From Clostridia bacterium (lineage in GTDB: Bacteria > Bacillota > Clostridia > Saccharofermentanales > UBA5734), in NCBI GenBank assembly GCA_009928985.1, contig SABL01000007.1, forward strand, positions 1-49,828: a stretch of DNA of 49,828 nt, given 5' to 3'. The notes below the pieces were generated by a model. It was not told the DNA's origin, ran no database searches, and saw nothing but the letters and a program-made list of their open reading frames with translations. Numbering within the stretch: position 1 is the first letter of the stretch; the number at the start of each line of letters is the position of its first letter. Positions 18,522 to 25,605 of the stretch are shown piece after piece. The translations under genes were made by a program, and so were the position numbers.

Positions 18522-19430
18522 TTAGAAAAACGCAAACCGGATTGCTGCAGGCCACACTTTGAAGGTGATTTCCGTTGTCTCGAACAATTCCCCATCGACA
18601 TTGCCCAGCAGGACCTGGCCTGGCATGGCCCAAACATGTCCCTCACTGATCGTACGGCTATGAACCGCGGGGTCGCCCAGATGGCGGCCCTGTTTGTATT
18701 TCGGGATCAGGCCCAGAATGCGCGGCAACGACAAGGGATCGACCTGGACCCATTCGATCTTGCCGTCCTCCACACTGGCTCCAGGGGCCGGGTTGAATCC
18801 TCCGCCATAAAAGCGGCCATTGCAAAGGGCAGCCAGGATGTAGTGGACGTTCTCTCGAGGCCCGCCATCCAAAGCACAACTGAAGGAAAAAGTCCTGTGC
18901 CCCAGAAGGCCAATGACAATGGCCAGCGGATAGCTCAGCCGCCCCAGCCAGCGCAAGCGGCGGTTGATGGCCATCATCAGGCTCTGGACCCGGGTGTCAA
19001 AGCCGAATGACGTGATGTTGAGGCACATCCGGCCATTGACCTCCAGAACGTCGATCGGACGGATCTGAGGCATCGTCAATCGGCTGAGCAACTGATCAAC
19101 ATCGAGGCTGGAGAGAAAAGCCCGGGCGAAATCATTCCCGGTACCCAGGGGCAAAATGGCCAGGGCTGCGTCTGTGCCCAGTAAAGCCTGGGCGATTTCA
19201 TGGGCGGTCCCATCTCCGCCGCAGGCCACCACGATGGCCTGAGCGCCGTGGCGCTTGGCAAACGCTGCTGCCAGCTCGGCGCCATGGCCAGCCCGGTCCG
19301 TTCTCCGGATCTCGCACGTATGAGGGCTGCCGGCACGAGTAACCGCAGCCGCCAGCTTTTCTTCCAAGTCAGGGCGCTTGGGTTGGCCAGCTGCCGGATT
19401 GATCAGGAAAAGGTAGTGATACCCGGCCAT
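18522..19430 (-). CDS. Diacylglycerol/lipid kinase, DagK/YegS family
   Basis: The 302-residue product belongs to the DAGK catalytic family. The nucleotide loop GGDGT is at residues 71-75 and GTGND at residues 96-100, with the beta-sandwich C-terminal domain afterwards (SFGFDTRVQ). It would phosphorylate diacylglycerol or a related lipid, feeding phosphatidate back to phospholipid synthesis. The start at 19430 lies 7 bases after the acyl carrier protein stop; the longer frame reads into that gene. It ends close to, and converges with, the PlsC-type acyltransferase gene. Confidence 0.9.
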   Translation of the reverse strand: MAGYHYLFLINPAAGQPKRPDLEEKLAAAVTRAGSPHTCEIRRTDRAGHGAELAAAFAKRHGAQAIVVACGGDGTAHEIAQALLGTDAALAILPLGTGNDFARAFLSSLDVDQLLSRLTMPQIRPIDVLEVNGRMCLNITSFGFDTRVQSLMMAINRRLRWLGRLSYPLAIVIGLLGHRTFSFSCALDGGPRENVHYILAALCNGRFYGGGFNPAPGASVEDGKIEWVQVDPLSLPRILGLIPKYKQGRHLGDPAVHSRTISEGHVWAMPGQVLLGNVDGELFETTEITFKVWPAAIRFAFF

Positions 19431-19437
19431 CACTGAA

Positions 19438-19695
19438 TCACTCGGCTGGACTGGCTGCCAGGATGTAGTGGACAGCATCATTCACGGTGCGAATCTTATC
19501 CAGGTCAGAGTCAGAAATTTTGAGTTCGAATGCTTCCTCGAGGTCGATGACGATTTCATACATGGCCAGGGAGTCCAGGTTCAGGTCGCGGATCAATTCC
19601 GTATCGCCGGCAATCTGGTCCATGGGGACCCCGGCAATGGTCGCGACGGTTTCTGCAACTTGAGAGAAAACCAGTTCCGGGCGAGTGGCAGTCAT
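19438..19695 (-). CDS. Acyl carrier protein
   Basis: The 85-residue acidic protein has the phosphopantetheine attachment site DSL with Ser42 in the expected helix start and the usual four-helix pattern. It carries growing acyl chains in fatty-acid synthesis or another acyl pathway. Its start overlaps the stop of the MarR regulator gene by four bases, and a lipid kinase follows. It could be the main AcpP or a dedicated one; the absence of fab genes in the window leaves this open. Confidence 0.93.
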   Translation of the reverse strand: MTATRPELVFSQVAETVATIAGVPMDQIAGDTELIRDLNLDSLAMYEIVIDLEEAFELKISDSDLDKIRTVNDAVHYILAASPAE

Positions 19696-20171
19696 GGTGC
19701 ATCCTCCGTACCATCTGACAGGACATAGCGTTCGTACTGTTCCTTGACGATGAGATCGATCTGGTGCAGTGTTTTGAGCAAAATTTCGCGCCCGGCCGGA
19801 TCGAGTGGTCCAACGAGGCGGTCAACCAGCAGTTTGTGAAATTTGTTGTGCATACGGAAGGCCAGCTTGCCCTTGCGGGTCAGTCCGACCCGGACGACGC
19901 GCCGGTCGCTGGGATCTCGGTGCCGTTCCACGTAGCCCTTGCGGACCAGACGGTCTATCGCCACCGTCAGTGTTCCGGTCGTCACACCCAAGGTCGCTGC
20001 CGTCTCGCTCATCGTGCGCCGGTCATAGGGGCCGATGCTCTCCAGCGCGTGCATTTCAGCAACCGAAATATCACTGAAATTGCCCCGGCGCAGGGCTTTT
20101 TCTTCTGTAACCAGGATCTTGTCAAAAATATCCAGCAGCAGGTCATTGATAGTCTGGTCAAATTCGTTCAT
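19692..20171 (-). CDS. MarR-family transcriptional regulator, possibly FabT-like
   Basis: The 159-residue protein has the MarR winged helix: TMSETAATLGVTTGTLTVAIDRL forms the helix-turn-helix and DRRVVRVGLT the wing. It is translationally coupled to the acyl carrier protein. FabT, the MarR repressor of fatty-acid synthesis in lactic bacteria, sits in a similar context, so lipid control is plausible but inferred. The best ribosome site (AGGAGGT) is about 22 bases before the ATG at 20171, and an ATG-TGA start-stop pair overlaps that start, so initiation may be inefficient. Confidence 0.85.
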   Translation of the reverse strand: MNEFDQTINDLLLDIFDKILVTEEKALRRGNFSDISVAEMHALESIGPYDRRTMSETAATLGVTTGTLTVAIDRLVRKGYVERHRDPSDRRVVRVGLTRKGKLAFRMHNKFHKLLVDRLVGPLDPAGREILLKTLHQIDLIVKEQYERYVLSDGTEDAP

Positions 20172-20221
20172 CACATGTTGGCCTGACGCCTGGCACCTCC
20201 TGCTTTAAATAGATTTCCATT

Positions 20222-21493
20222 TTACCGCTTGTTGATTTCCTGCTGCAAGGGGTGGAACAGCGCAGGCCGGACTCGGGCTTTGACTTTGATGCCGTCTTCG
20301 GTGTAATCAATCGTTTCGATCTTGCCTTGCTGCTCGATCCGGTTGATCCAGCCTGCCTTGTCGTAGGGCAAGACGAGGTCAACCGGGATGAACTGCTCGG
20401 CAGCCAGATGGGCGATGGCTGCGACAAGATCCAGAAGACCTTCGCCCGTCCGGGCACTGGCCATTTGAGCTGGTTCCTTGCCTGTGAGCACATGCAGGCC
20501 CGAACGTTCAAAGGGTCCCAGGAGGTCGATCTTGTTCAGCACAGTCAATCGCGGCTTGCCTCCTGCCCCGAGTTCGTTCAGAAGCTGGTCCACCACATCA
20601 CGCTGGATTTCCGCCTGTGGGTCCGAAGCATCCAGGACATGAATGATCGCGTCAGCCTGAGTCACTTCTTCCAAGGTCGAGCGAAAGGCATCAACCAATT
20701 GATGGGGCAATTTGCGGATGAATCCGACGGTATCGATCAGGATGACGGGCTGCTGGTCCGGCAGCACCAGTCGCCGGGCTGCCGGATCCAGGGTGGCGAA
20801 AACCTGGTCCAGGGTGAGCAGGTCAGCCTGGCACAATGCATTGATCAAGGTCGACTTGCCGGCATTGGTATAACCTACAACTGCCAAAGTGAGGATGTCC
20901 TGGCTCTGGCGTTGTTTCCGGGTCTGGTCGCGTCTGGTGGCAACTTCAGCAAGGGCCCGTTTCAGGGTGCTGATGCGCCGGTTGATGTGGCGCCGGTCTG
21001 ATTCGAGCTGGGATTCACCCGGACCGCGCGTTCCGATGCCACCGCCGAGTCGTGACAGAGCCTGGCCCAGGCCGATCAGGCGGCTGAGGCGGTATTGCTG
21101 CTGCGCCAACTCGACCTGGAGCTGGCCTTCCCTTGACTTGGCCCGCTGGGCAAAAATATCCAGGATCAGAAATGTCCGGTCGATCACTTTCAGTCCGGTC
21201 ATATTCTCAATATTGCGGATCTGCGAACCTGACAGCTCGTCATCACAGATCAGCGTCGTTGCCCCCAGCGCTTCGGCCGAGCGGGTGATTTCCTCCAATT
21301 TGCCTTTGCCCAGGAACGTCGCCGGATCTGGCGCCTGGCGGTGCTGCAAAGCACGGCCGACAACACTCGCCCCGGCAGCTTGCGCCAGTTCCGCCAGCTC
21401 ATCGAGCGACCGCTCGGCAAAATCCTGTGCTGCTTCACCCGATTCAACTGCAAGGCCGGCAATGATCGCCTTTTCCTGGTCCGAGTCAGACAT
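20222..21493 (-). CDS. hflX: Ribosome-associated GTPase HflX
   Basis: HflX binds and splits stalled ribosomes under stress. The 423-residue protein has the HflX N-domain (TFLGKGKLEEI), the glycine-rich GGGIGTRGPGE linker and a G domain with G1 GYTNAGKST, G3 DTVGF and G4 NKID. The coiled-coil region between the domains is QLQVELAQQQYRLSRL. GGGGGAAGC lies before the ATG. It is the first gene of a transcript that might continue into the MarR-acyl carrier protein genes, which start 51 bases after its stop. Confidence 0.95.
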   Translation of the reverse strand: MSDSDQEKAIIAGLAVESGEAAQDFAERSLDELAELAQAAGASVVGRALQHRQAPDPATFLGKGKLEEITRSAEALGATTLICDDELSGSQIRNIENMTGLKVIDRTFLILDIFAQRAKSREGQLQVELAQQQYRLSRLIGLGQALSRLGGGIGTRGPGESQLESDRRHINRRISTLKRALAEVATRRDQTRKQRQSQDILTLAVVGYTNAGKSTLINALCQADLLTLDQVFATLDPAARRLVLPDQQPVILIDTVGFIRKLPHQLVDAFRSTLEEVTQADAIIHVLDASDPQAEIQRDVVDQLLNELGAGGKPRLTVLNKIDLLGPFERSGLHVLTGKEPAQMASARTGEGLLDLVAAIAHLAAEQFIPVDLVLPYDKAGWINRIEQQGKIETIDYTEDGIKVKARVRPALFHPLQQEINKR

Positions 21494-21509
21494 GCTTCCC
21501 CCTCATCTG

Positions 21510-21554
21510 TGTTGCACTTCGCAACATCATATACAATTAACGTTTGAATTGTGA
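21510..21554 (-). promoter_or_regulatory. hflX promoter with palindrome at the start site
   Basis: On the minus strand the -10 is TATGAT (21526-21531), with a weak TCACAA 17 bases upstream. TGTTGC/GCAACA, a palindrome with a 5-base centre, spans 21510-21526, directly over the expected transcription start. That position suits a repressor site. Confidence 0.45.
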
Positions 21555-21575
21555 TAATTAATACCACAACCCTAT

Positions 21576-21611
21576 CTGAATGACCTGAATATCCTGATAT
21601 AACTAAATTAT
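21576..21611. repeat. Four tandem 9-bp imperfect repeats
   Basis: CTGAATGAC, CTGAATATC, CTGATATAA and CTAAATTAT follow each other without gaps between divergent hflX and the XRE regulator gene. The copies drift toward A/T. They could be operator repeats for the adjacent regulator or part of its promoter. Confidence 0.5.
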
Positions 21612-21677
21612 ATCCAATCGATCAATCGGTTTGCCTTGTTCTACGCCAACCCCAAGCAATGAAAGGTGGAGAAGCTT

Positions 21678-22079
21678 ATGAAAAGGACACCCCAATCCGC
21701 ACGTCCCAGCCGTCCTGACAACCGTCCTGCTTATCTTTCCAATATTTTCATCGGTCTGCTCTTGCGTCTTTTCCGGGAAAATCGCAGTCTGACCCAGGAA
21801 AGGGTCGCTGAGCTGGCTGGATGCCATGCCTCTTACCTGAGCATTATCGAAAACGGCAAGGCACAACTCAGTATACGGACTTTTGTGGAACTCTGCCAAG
21901 CCTTGCAGCTGGCGCCTGCGGATTTATTCGTCCTGGCCAGCGTGCTGGAGGACTGCTACCTCCATTCTGACCTGATCCGCTCGGGAGAAGGTATCCCGGA
22001 GGATCCGCTGACAGCCCAGCGCTGGCTGCAGACATACATCCGCGAAGGTCATCTGGGCGCCCTCGACAAAAAAAACTGA
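21678..22079 (+). CDS. XRE-family helix-turn-helix regulator
   Basis: The 133-residue protein has a Cro/C1-type helix-turn-helix at about residues 30-85 (SLTQERVAELAGCHASYLSIIENGK is the recognition core). The C-terminal 45 residues are not recognised. The ATG at 21678 is chosen because AAAGGTGGAG lies 9 bases upstream; a GTG 12 bases earlier is possible. A single HTH and short tail suit a local transcription regulator. No sign of phage or toxin partners is seen nearby, and the flavoprotein downstream has its own promoter. Confidence 0.88.
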   Translation: MKRTPQSARPSRPDNRPAYLSNIFIGLLLRLFRENRSLTQERVAELAGCHASYLSIIENGKAQLSIRTFVELCQALQLAPADLFVLASVLEDCYLHSDLIRSGEGIPEDPLTAQRWLQTYIREGHLGALDKKN

Positions 22080-22092
22080 CCGACGTGTATCG

Positions 22093-22101
22093 TGCTATAA
22101 T
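22093..22101 (+). promoter_or_regulatory. Extended -10 promoter of the flavoprotein gene
   Basis: TGC followed by TATAAT lies about 30 bases before the ATG at 22132. No convincing -35 is present, as is usual for extended -10 promoters. Confidence 0.6.
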
Positions 22102-22131
22102 GGGGCCGATCAAACACGAAAGAGTCAAACT

Positions 22132-23373
22132 ATGCTGCCTATTGTTGTCATCGGAGCAGGACCGGCCGGACTGCTCGCAGCGGGTCGTGCTGCCGAGTGC
22201 GGGGCTCAGGTCCGCCTTCTCGAGAAAAACCACCAGCCCGGGCGCAAGCTCCTGATCACGGGCGCCGGTCGATGCAACATCACCAGCGCCGTCGACCGGG
22301 ATACCTTTGTCGCACAATTTTTCGGTCAGGGCCGGTTCCTCTATCCTGCCTTGCAGACGATGTATCGTGAGGAGCTGCTCGATTTGCTGGCCCGCGCTGG
22401 CGTCCACTGCCAGGTCGACCATCAAGGCAAGTATTTCCCCATCACGAACCAGTCCGGGGATGTCCTGGCTGCCATGCTCCGTTATGGCCAGAGGCAAGGT
22501 GTGCACCTGGCGACAGACAGCGCGGTCTCTTCTATTGTGAAGAAACCGGATCATTTTGAAATCACGACCAGCCAGAAAACGGTCTTGGCTGGAGCTGTGA
22601 TCCTGACGACAGGTGGCATGACTTATCCCGTAACCGGCTCGACGGGCGACGGTTATCGCCTCGCTGCACAGCTGGGCCATTCAATCGTCCCGCCCCGGCC
22701 AGCTTTGGCACCTCTCATCACAGAGCAGTCCTATGTCCGTGATCTGGCAGGGTTATCGCTGCCGGACGTTGAGGTCCGTCTGGTCCAGCCAGGCCAAAAA
22801 CCAGTCATCCAGCGCGGGGACTTGCTGCTGACGCACAAAGGCGTTTCCGGCCCTGTCATCTTGCGATTGTCGCGTGAACTCAAAGGCACAGCCAGTCTGC
22901 ACATCAACCTCCAACCAGCCATGACCAGGCCGGAGCTCGCCTCGGCCATCTTGGAACGGTTCGCGCAGGGCGGGCGCCAGCACATCAAGAACTGTCTCCA
23001 TGATTTTCTGCCCCACCGGCTGGTTTCACCGTTGCTAACAGCTGCCGGAATCGAAATGGATCGCCTGGCGGCCCAGGCTGGCCGGCGCACCGCAGAACAG
23101 ATCGCCCAGGCGATTTCTGACTGGACGCTGTCCGTCACAGGCACACAGGGGGTCCACATCGCCATGGTGACCGCGGGTGGCGTGACCCTGCGCGAAATCA
23201 ACCCCGCTACATTGGAGTCCAAACTCGTTCCTGGTCTCTATTTTGCAGGAGAGGTTCTCGACCTCGACGGCGATACCGGTGGATTCAATTTACAGGCAGC
23301 CTGCTCGACCGGTTATCTGGCTGGTCAATCAGCTGCGGCGGCCCTGCTCGGCAACCCGGGCAACAATCGTTAG
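22132..23373 (+). CDS. FAD-dependent oxidoreductase, HI0933/BaiN family
   Basis: The 413-residue flavoprotein has the N-terminal dinucleotide fold GAGPAG (residues 8-13), the family motif GRKLLITGAGRCNIT after it, TTGGMTYPVTGSTGDGY mid-protein and the C-terminal FAD signature GLYFAGEVLDLDGDTGGFNLQAA. It belongs to the BaiN/YtfP/HI0933 group. Most members have no proven substrate; a gut Clostridium member was reported in bile-acid dehydroxylation. Its 3' end overlaps the convergent zinc-ribbon gene by 45 bases. Confidence 0.9.
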   Translation: MLPIVVIGAGPAGLLAAGRAAECGAQVRLLEKNHQPGRKLLITGAGRCNITSAVDRDTFVAQFFGQGRFLYPALQTMYREELLDLLARAGVHCQVDHQGKYFPITNQSGDVLAAMLRYGQRQGVHLATDSAVSSIVKKPDHFEITTSQKTVLAGAVILTTGGMTYPVTGSTGDGYRLAAQLGHSIVPPRPALAPLITEQSYVRDLAGLSLPDVEVRLVQPGQKPVIQRGDLLLTHKGVSGPVILRLSRELKGTASLHINLQPAMTRPELASAILERFAQGGRQHIKNCLHDFLPHRLVSPLLTAAGIEMDRLAAQAGRRTAEQIAQAISDWTLSVTGTQGVHIAMVTAGGVTLREINPATLESKLVPGLYFAGEVLDLDGDTGGFNLQAACSTGYLAGQSAAAALLGNPGNNR

Positions 23374-24066
23374 GGCGGCAGTCTGTTCCTCCGGTGTCAG
23401 CAGTTCGGCCATGACGTCCGCCAGAACCTGGCGCTGGGCCGGAAAAACCCGCGGGAAAGCCATGACAATGGCGTGAATGATCGCCTCTGATTCCCCCGGC
23501 TTGTCAATCCTGAGCAAAAAAGCGATGATGTGCTGGCAAATGTCGCTGGCTGTTTTCGTCACAACGGCCTCGCTGCTCATCCGGACCATGCCGAGCAGTT
23601 TGCTGCCATAGCGAGAATCATCCCGGCAAGCCGAAAGGTAGACCACAGCGGAGTCGAGCAGTTCATCAACCAGCAAGCGTTGCCGGTCAGATCCGGCTTG
23701 CTCCAGGAGCTCCTTCCAGACCTTGCGTTCGAAAAACTGGCCGATGTCCTTGGTCGCAGTCTGGGTAGCCCAGCGCGACCGGCTGTTTTGACCGTGAAAG
23801 ATCAACGTCGTCCACAACTCAACCAGGCGGTCCCCTTTCTGGCCGGTTTTTTTATCAATGACAGGAAAACGAACCGCTTCAAATGCGCTTTTGACAGTTT
23901 CATAATGCTGGTCTGAAGGCGTCGCAGGTGTCTGCCCGATCTGGGCTTCAATATCCCGGGTACGGTCAACCATGGTGCCACAGTTGACACAAAAGACGTG
24001 CTTTTTGGCTGCATCAGCCTGAAAGGGCTGGCCACAGGCCGGACAGATGATCCTGATTTCTTCCAT
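23329..24066 (-). CDS. Zinc-ribbon protein of unknown function
   Basis: The 245-residue soluble protein starts with a zinc ribbon (Cys8, Cys11, Cys26, Cys29). The remaining 200 residues are helical, with a basic Trp/Arg-containing segment near residues 98-110. The C-terminal part is not recognised and no enzyme motif was seen. A ribosome site (AAAGGAG) lies before the ATG. The gene's extended -10 promoter overlaps the stop codon of the upstream DUF454 gene, so it can be made separately. It is a predicted gene on the basis of good coding structure, not of family. Confidence 0.75.
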   Translation of the reverse strand: MEEIRIICPACGQPFQADAAKKHVFCVNCGTMVDRTRDIEAQIGQTPATPSDQHYETVKSAFEAVRFPVIDKKTGQKGDRLVELWTTLIFHGQNSRSRWATQTATKDIGQFFERKVWKELLEQAGSDRQRLLVDELLDSAVVYLSACRDDSRYGSKLLGMVRMSSEAVVTKTASDICQHIIAFLLRIDKPGESEAIIHAIVMAFPRVFPAQRQVLADVMAELLTPEEQTAALTIVARVAEQGRRS

Positions 24067-24106
24067 AAGGGCTCCTTTGGCGCAAGAGGGACTTGATCCG
24101 GAATTG

Positions 24107-24115
24107 ATTATAGCA
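24107..24115 (-). promoter_or_regulatory. Extended -10 promoter inside the end of the DUF454 gene
   Basis: TGC-TATAAT on the minus strand overlaps the TAA stop of the DUF454 gene and lies about 40 bases before the zinc-ribbon start. No clear -35 is visible. Confidence 0.5.
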
Positions 24116-24560
24116 GAGGATCTTCAAAGGGTGTTTCTTCTGCGGTTTTTCCTGCGCCATTGTGCCCTGTGCGCAAGGTTTTAAGTGTCAGAATGTGCAC
24201 CGAGACCGCAAGGCCAATCACAGGCAAGATGATCCTGACCAACAGGATGTCAACCAGGACCATGGAGGCGGTCAGGGATACCCAGAGAATCAGGATGGCG
24301 CCAATTTTGGTCTGGACCGGCACAGCCTTGTGTTCCAGATAGTGGTAGATGTACTTGCCCAGGATGCGGTGGTGGATCAGCCATTCATAGAGTCGCCGGG
24401 AACTTCCGAGATAAAAATAGGCAGCCAGCAGCAAAAACGGTGTAGTGGGCAGGACCGGAATGAGAATCCCGATCGAACCCAATAGCACTGCAAGACTGCC
24501 TAGGATCAAGAATAAGATGTGTTTGAAACGATGATGGGTTTTTTTATCATGTTTTGTCAT
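24108..24560 (-). CDS. DUF454 (YbaN family) membrane protein
   Basis: The 150-residue protein has the DUF454 signature: an N-terminal membrane helix, then LLGSIGILIPVLPTTPFLLLAAYFY and a cytoplasmic segment with WLIHHRILGKYI. Two more hydrophobic helices follow before a polar tail of about 20 residues. The family is widespread and its function is not known. The gene stands alone between a lipoprotein unit and the zinc-ribbon gene, all on the minus strand. Confidence 0.9.
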   Translation of the reverse strand: MTKHDKKTHHRFKHILFLILGSLAVLLGSIGILIPVLPTTPFLLLAAYFYLGSSRRLYEWLIHHRILGKYIYHYLEHKAVPVQTKIGAILILWVSLTASMVLVDILLVRIILPVIGLAVSVHILTLKTLRTGHNGAGKTAEETPFEDPLL

Positions 24561-24600
24561 GAATATCAGGATAAAGCAGATCGTTTGCCCTGTCGAGACA

Positions 24601-24613
24601 ATTGGTTACCAAT
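24601..24613. promoter_or_regulatory. 13-bp palindrome upstream of DUF454
   Basis: ATTGGTTACCAAT is a perfect palindrome around a central T, 40 bases before the DUF454 start. A weak promoter (TCGACA, 17 bases, TATCCT) follows it but would leave almost no leader. A regulator site is possible. Confidence 0.35.
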
Positions 24614-24641
24614 CTGCCACGGATCAAGCATCCTTAAGCCA

Positions 24642-25184
24642 TCAGGCAGGGAACAGCATCAGGGCATAGGTCGTCTGGTAATCATCCAGATCTTGTTCAG
24701 GTGCTACGGTCAGCTGGACCGTGTATTTCCCCAGCGTGCCAAAAACCGTATAGGCCTGATCGACGGTAGATTCGGCTGTGATTGTCCCATCAGCCATGAT
24801 GTCTTGATAGAAGGCCGTCAACTTCTCCGGATCATCTTTGGAATGGGCAATGATCGTGAAACCCTTGTCCATGCTGACGACACTCTCGACGAAGCTGTCG
24901 GGATAGACCGGCAGGATGTCTGAGGGATACCCGTCTGGCAGATCGACGCTCTGGTCATCGGTGCTGATCTCCAGGTCGACGGCTTCGCTGGCAGAATCGT
25001 CCTCGTCTGTCTCTGCCTCTGTCGCATCCCCGGCTGCTTCTGTCACGGCCGGTTCGGCAGCGGCTGTTGTTTGCTGCGCAGCAGGTGTCGTTTCAGGTGT
25101 TTTGCCTGAGCCACAAGCAGCCATCGCCAGGATCAGTGATCCAGTCAGGAAAATGAACAAGAGTTTTGCCATGCGATTTTTCAT
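24642..25184 (-). CDS. Small exported lipoprotein of unknown function
   Basis: The 180-residue product has a signal peptide with lipobox Cys24 (MAAC) followed by a long threonine/alanine/glutamate-rich linker (about residues 26-75) that should reach through the wall. The C-terminal domain of about 100 residues has the segments YPSDILPVYPDS and GFTIIAHSKDDPEKLTAFYQ and is not assigned. The ATG follows GGGAGG, which begins just after the stop of the 46-residue membrane gene, so the two are one operon. Confidence 0.85.
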   Translation of the reverse strand: MKNRMAKLLFIFLTGSLILAMAACGSGKTPETTPAAQQTTAAAEPAVTEAAGDATEAETDEDDSASEAVDLEISTDDQSVDLPDGYPSDILPVYPDSFVESVVSMDKGFTIIAHSKDDPEKLTAFYQDIMADGTITAESTVDQAYTVFGTLGKYTVQLTVAPEQDLDDYQTTYALMLFPA

Positions 25185-25197
25185 GATCTATTCCTCC

Positions 25198-25338
25198 CTA
25201 TATGGTTTGATTATCCAATATGATCCGCTGGCGGTGCCGGGCAATCGTCATCCGTCCGATGCTGTTCAAGATATACGTCAGAAGTCCGATTGCTCCAACG
25301 ATCAGGAAGTAGGCGGCCAGGAAAATCAGCCAGTTCAT
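25198..25338 (-). CDS. 46-residue single-pass membrane protein
   Basis: An ATG at 25338 with GGGAGG 7 bases upstream opens a 47-codon frame. The product starts MNWLIFLAAYF, has one hydrophobic helix (about residues 4-24) and a basic C-terminal tail with several arginines. The stop is 13 bases from the lipoprotein start, and the shared promoter lies upstream. It is too short to rely on coding statistics; the good ribosome site, hydrophobic-then-basic pattern and tight linkage support it. Topology would place the basic tail in the cytosol. Confidence 0.75.
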   Translation of the reverse strand: MNWLIFLAAYFLIVGAIGLLTYILNSIGRMTIARHRQRIILDNQTI

Positions 25339-25383
25339 GTTTACCTCCCAGGCGCCTGTTTGTGGTTGATTGCTTTCAAACTA

Positions 25384-25389
25384 ATTATA
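25384..25389 (-). promoter_or_regulatory. -10 box of the small membrane protein-lipoprotein operon
   Basis: A perfect TATAAT on the minus strand lies about 45 bases before the start at 25338. The -35 region is weak (TAACAA at 17 bases). Confidence 0.5.
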
Positions 25390-25437
25390 TGCGATCAGCA
25401 GGATATTTGTTACAAATATCGAGCATTTGCGTAAAAT

Positions 25438-25472
25438 GCAAAAAGTCCCGCAACCTTACAGTCGCAGGACTT
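25438..25472 (-). terminator. Terminator of tRNA-Val(GAC)
   Basis: On the minus strand AAGTCC pairs with GGACTT, with an inner helix of G-C and G-U pairs, and a TTTTTG tail follows. It begins 7 bases after the tRNA. Confidence 0.8.
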
Positions 25473-25478
25473 ATGTCT

Positions 25479-25555
25479 TGGTGGGTAGTATAGGACTCGA
25501 ACCTACGACCCCTTGCATGTCAAGCAAGTACTCTAACCAGCTGAGCTAACCACCC
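25479..25555 (-). tRNA. tRNA-Val(GAC)
   Basis: The 77-base gene folds as a full cloverleaf: acceptor GGGTGGT with ACTACCC, anticodon loop TTGACAT with GAC between CTTGC and GCAAG, T-loop TTCGAGT, and an encoded CCA end. It is transcribed alone, with its own promoter and terminator. Confidence 0.96.
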
Positions 25556-25567
25556 AAGCGCCTGATT

Positions 25568-25596
25568 ATCATATTACACGGGCCATCCTGTGTCAA
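25568..25596 (-). promoter_or_regulatory. Strong promoter of tRNA-Val(GAC)
   Basis: A consensus TTGACA and TATGAT are separated by 17 bases, 12 bases before the tRNA 5' end. The -35 lies only 10 bases after the stop of the 980-residue gene. Confidence 0.85.
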
Positions 25597-25605
25597 CAGG
25601 TTTTT

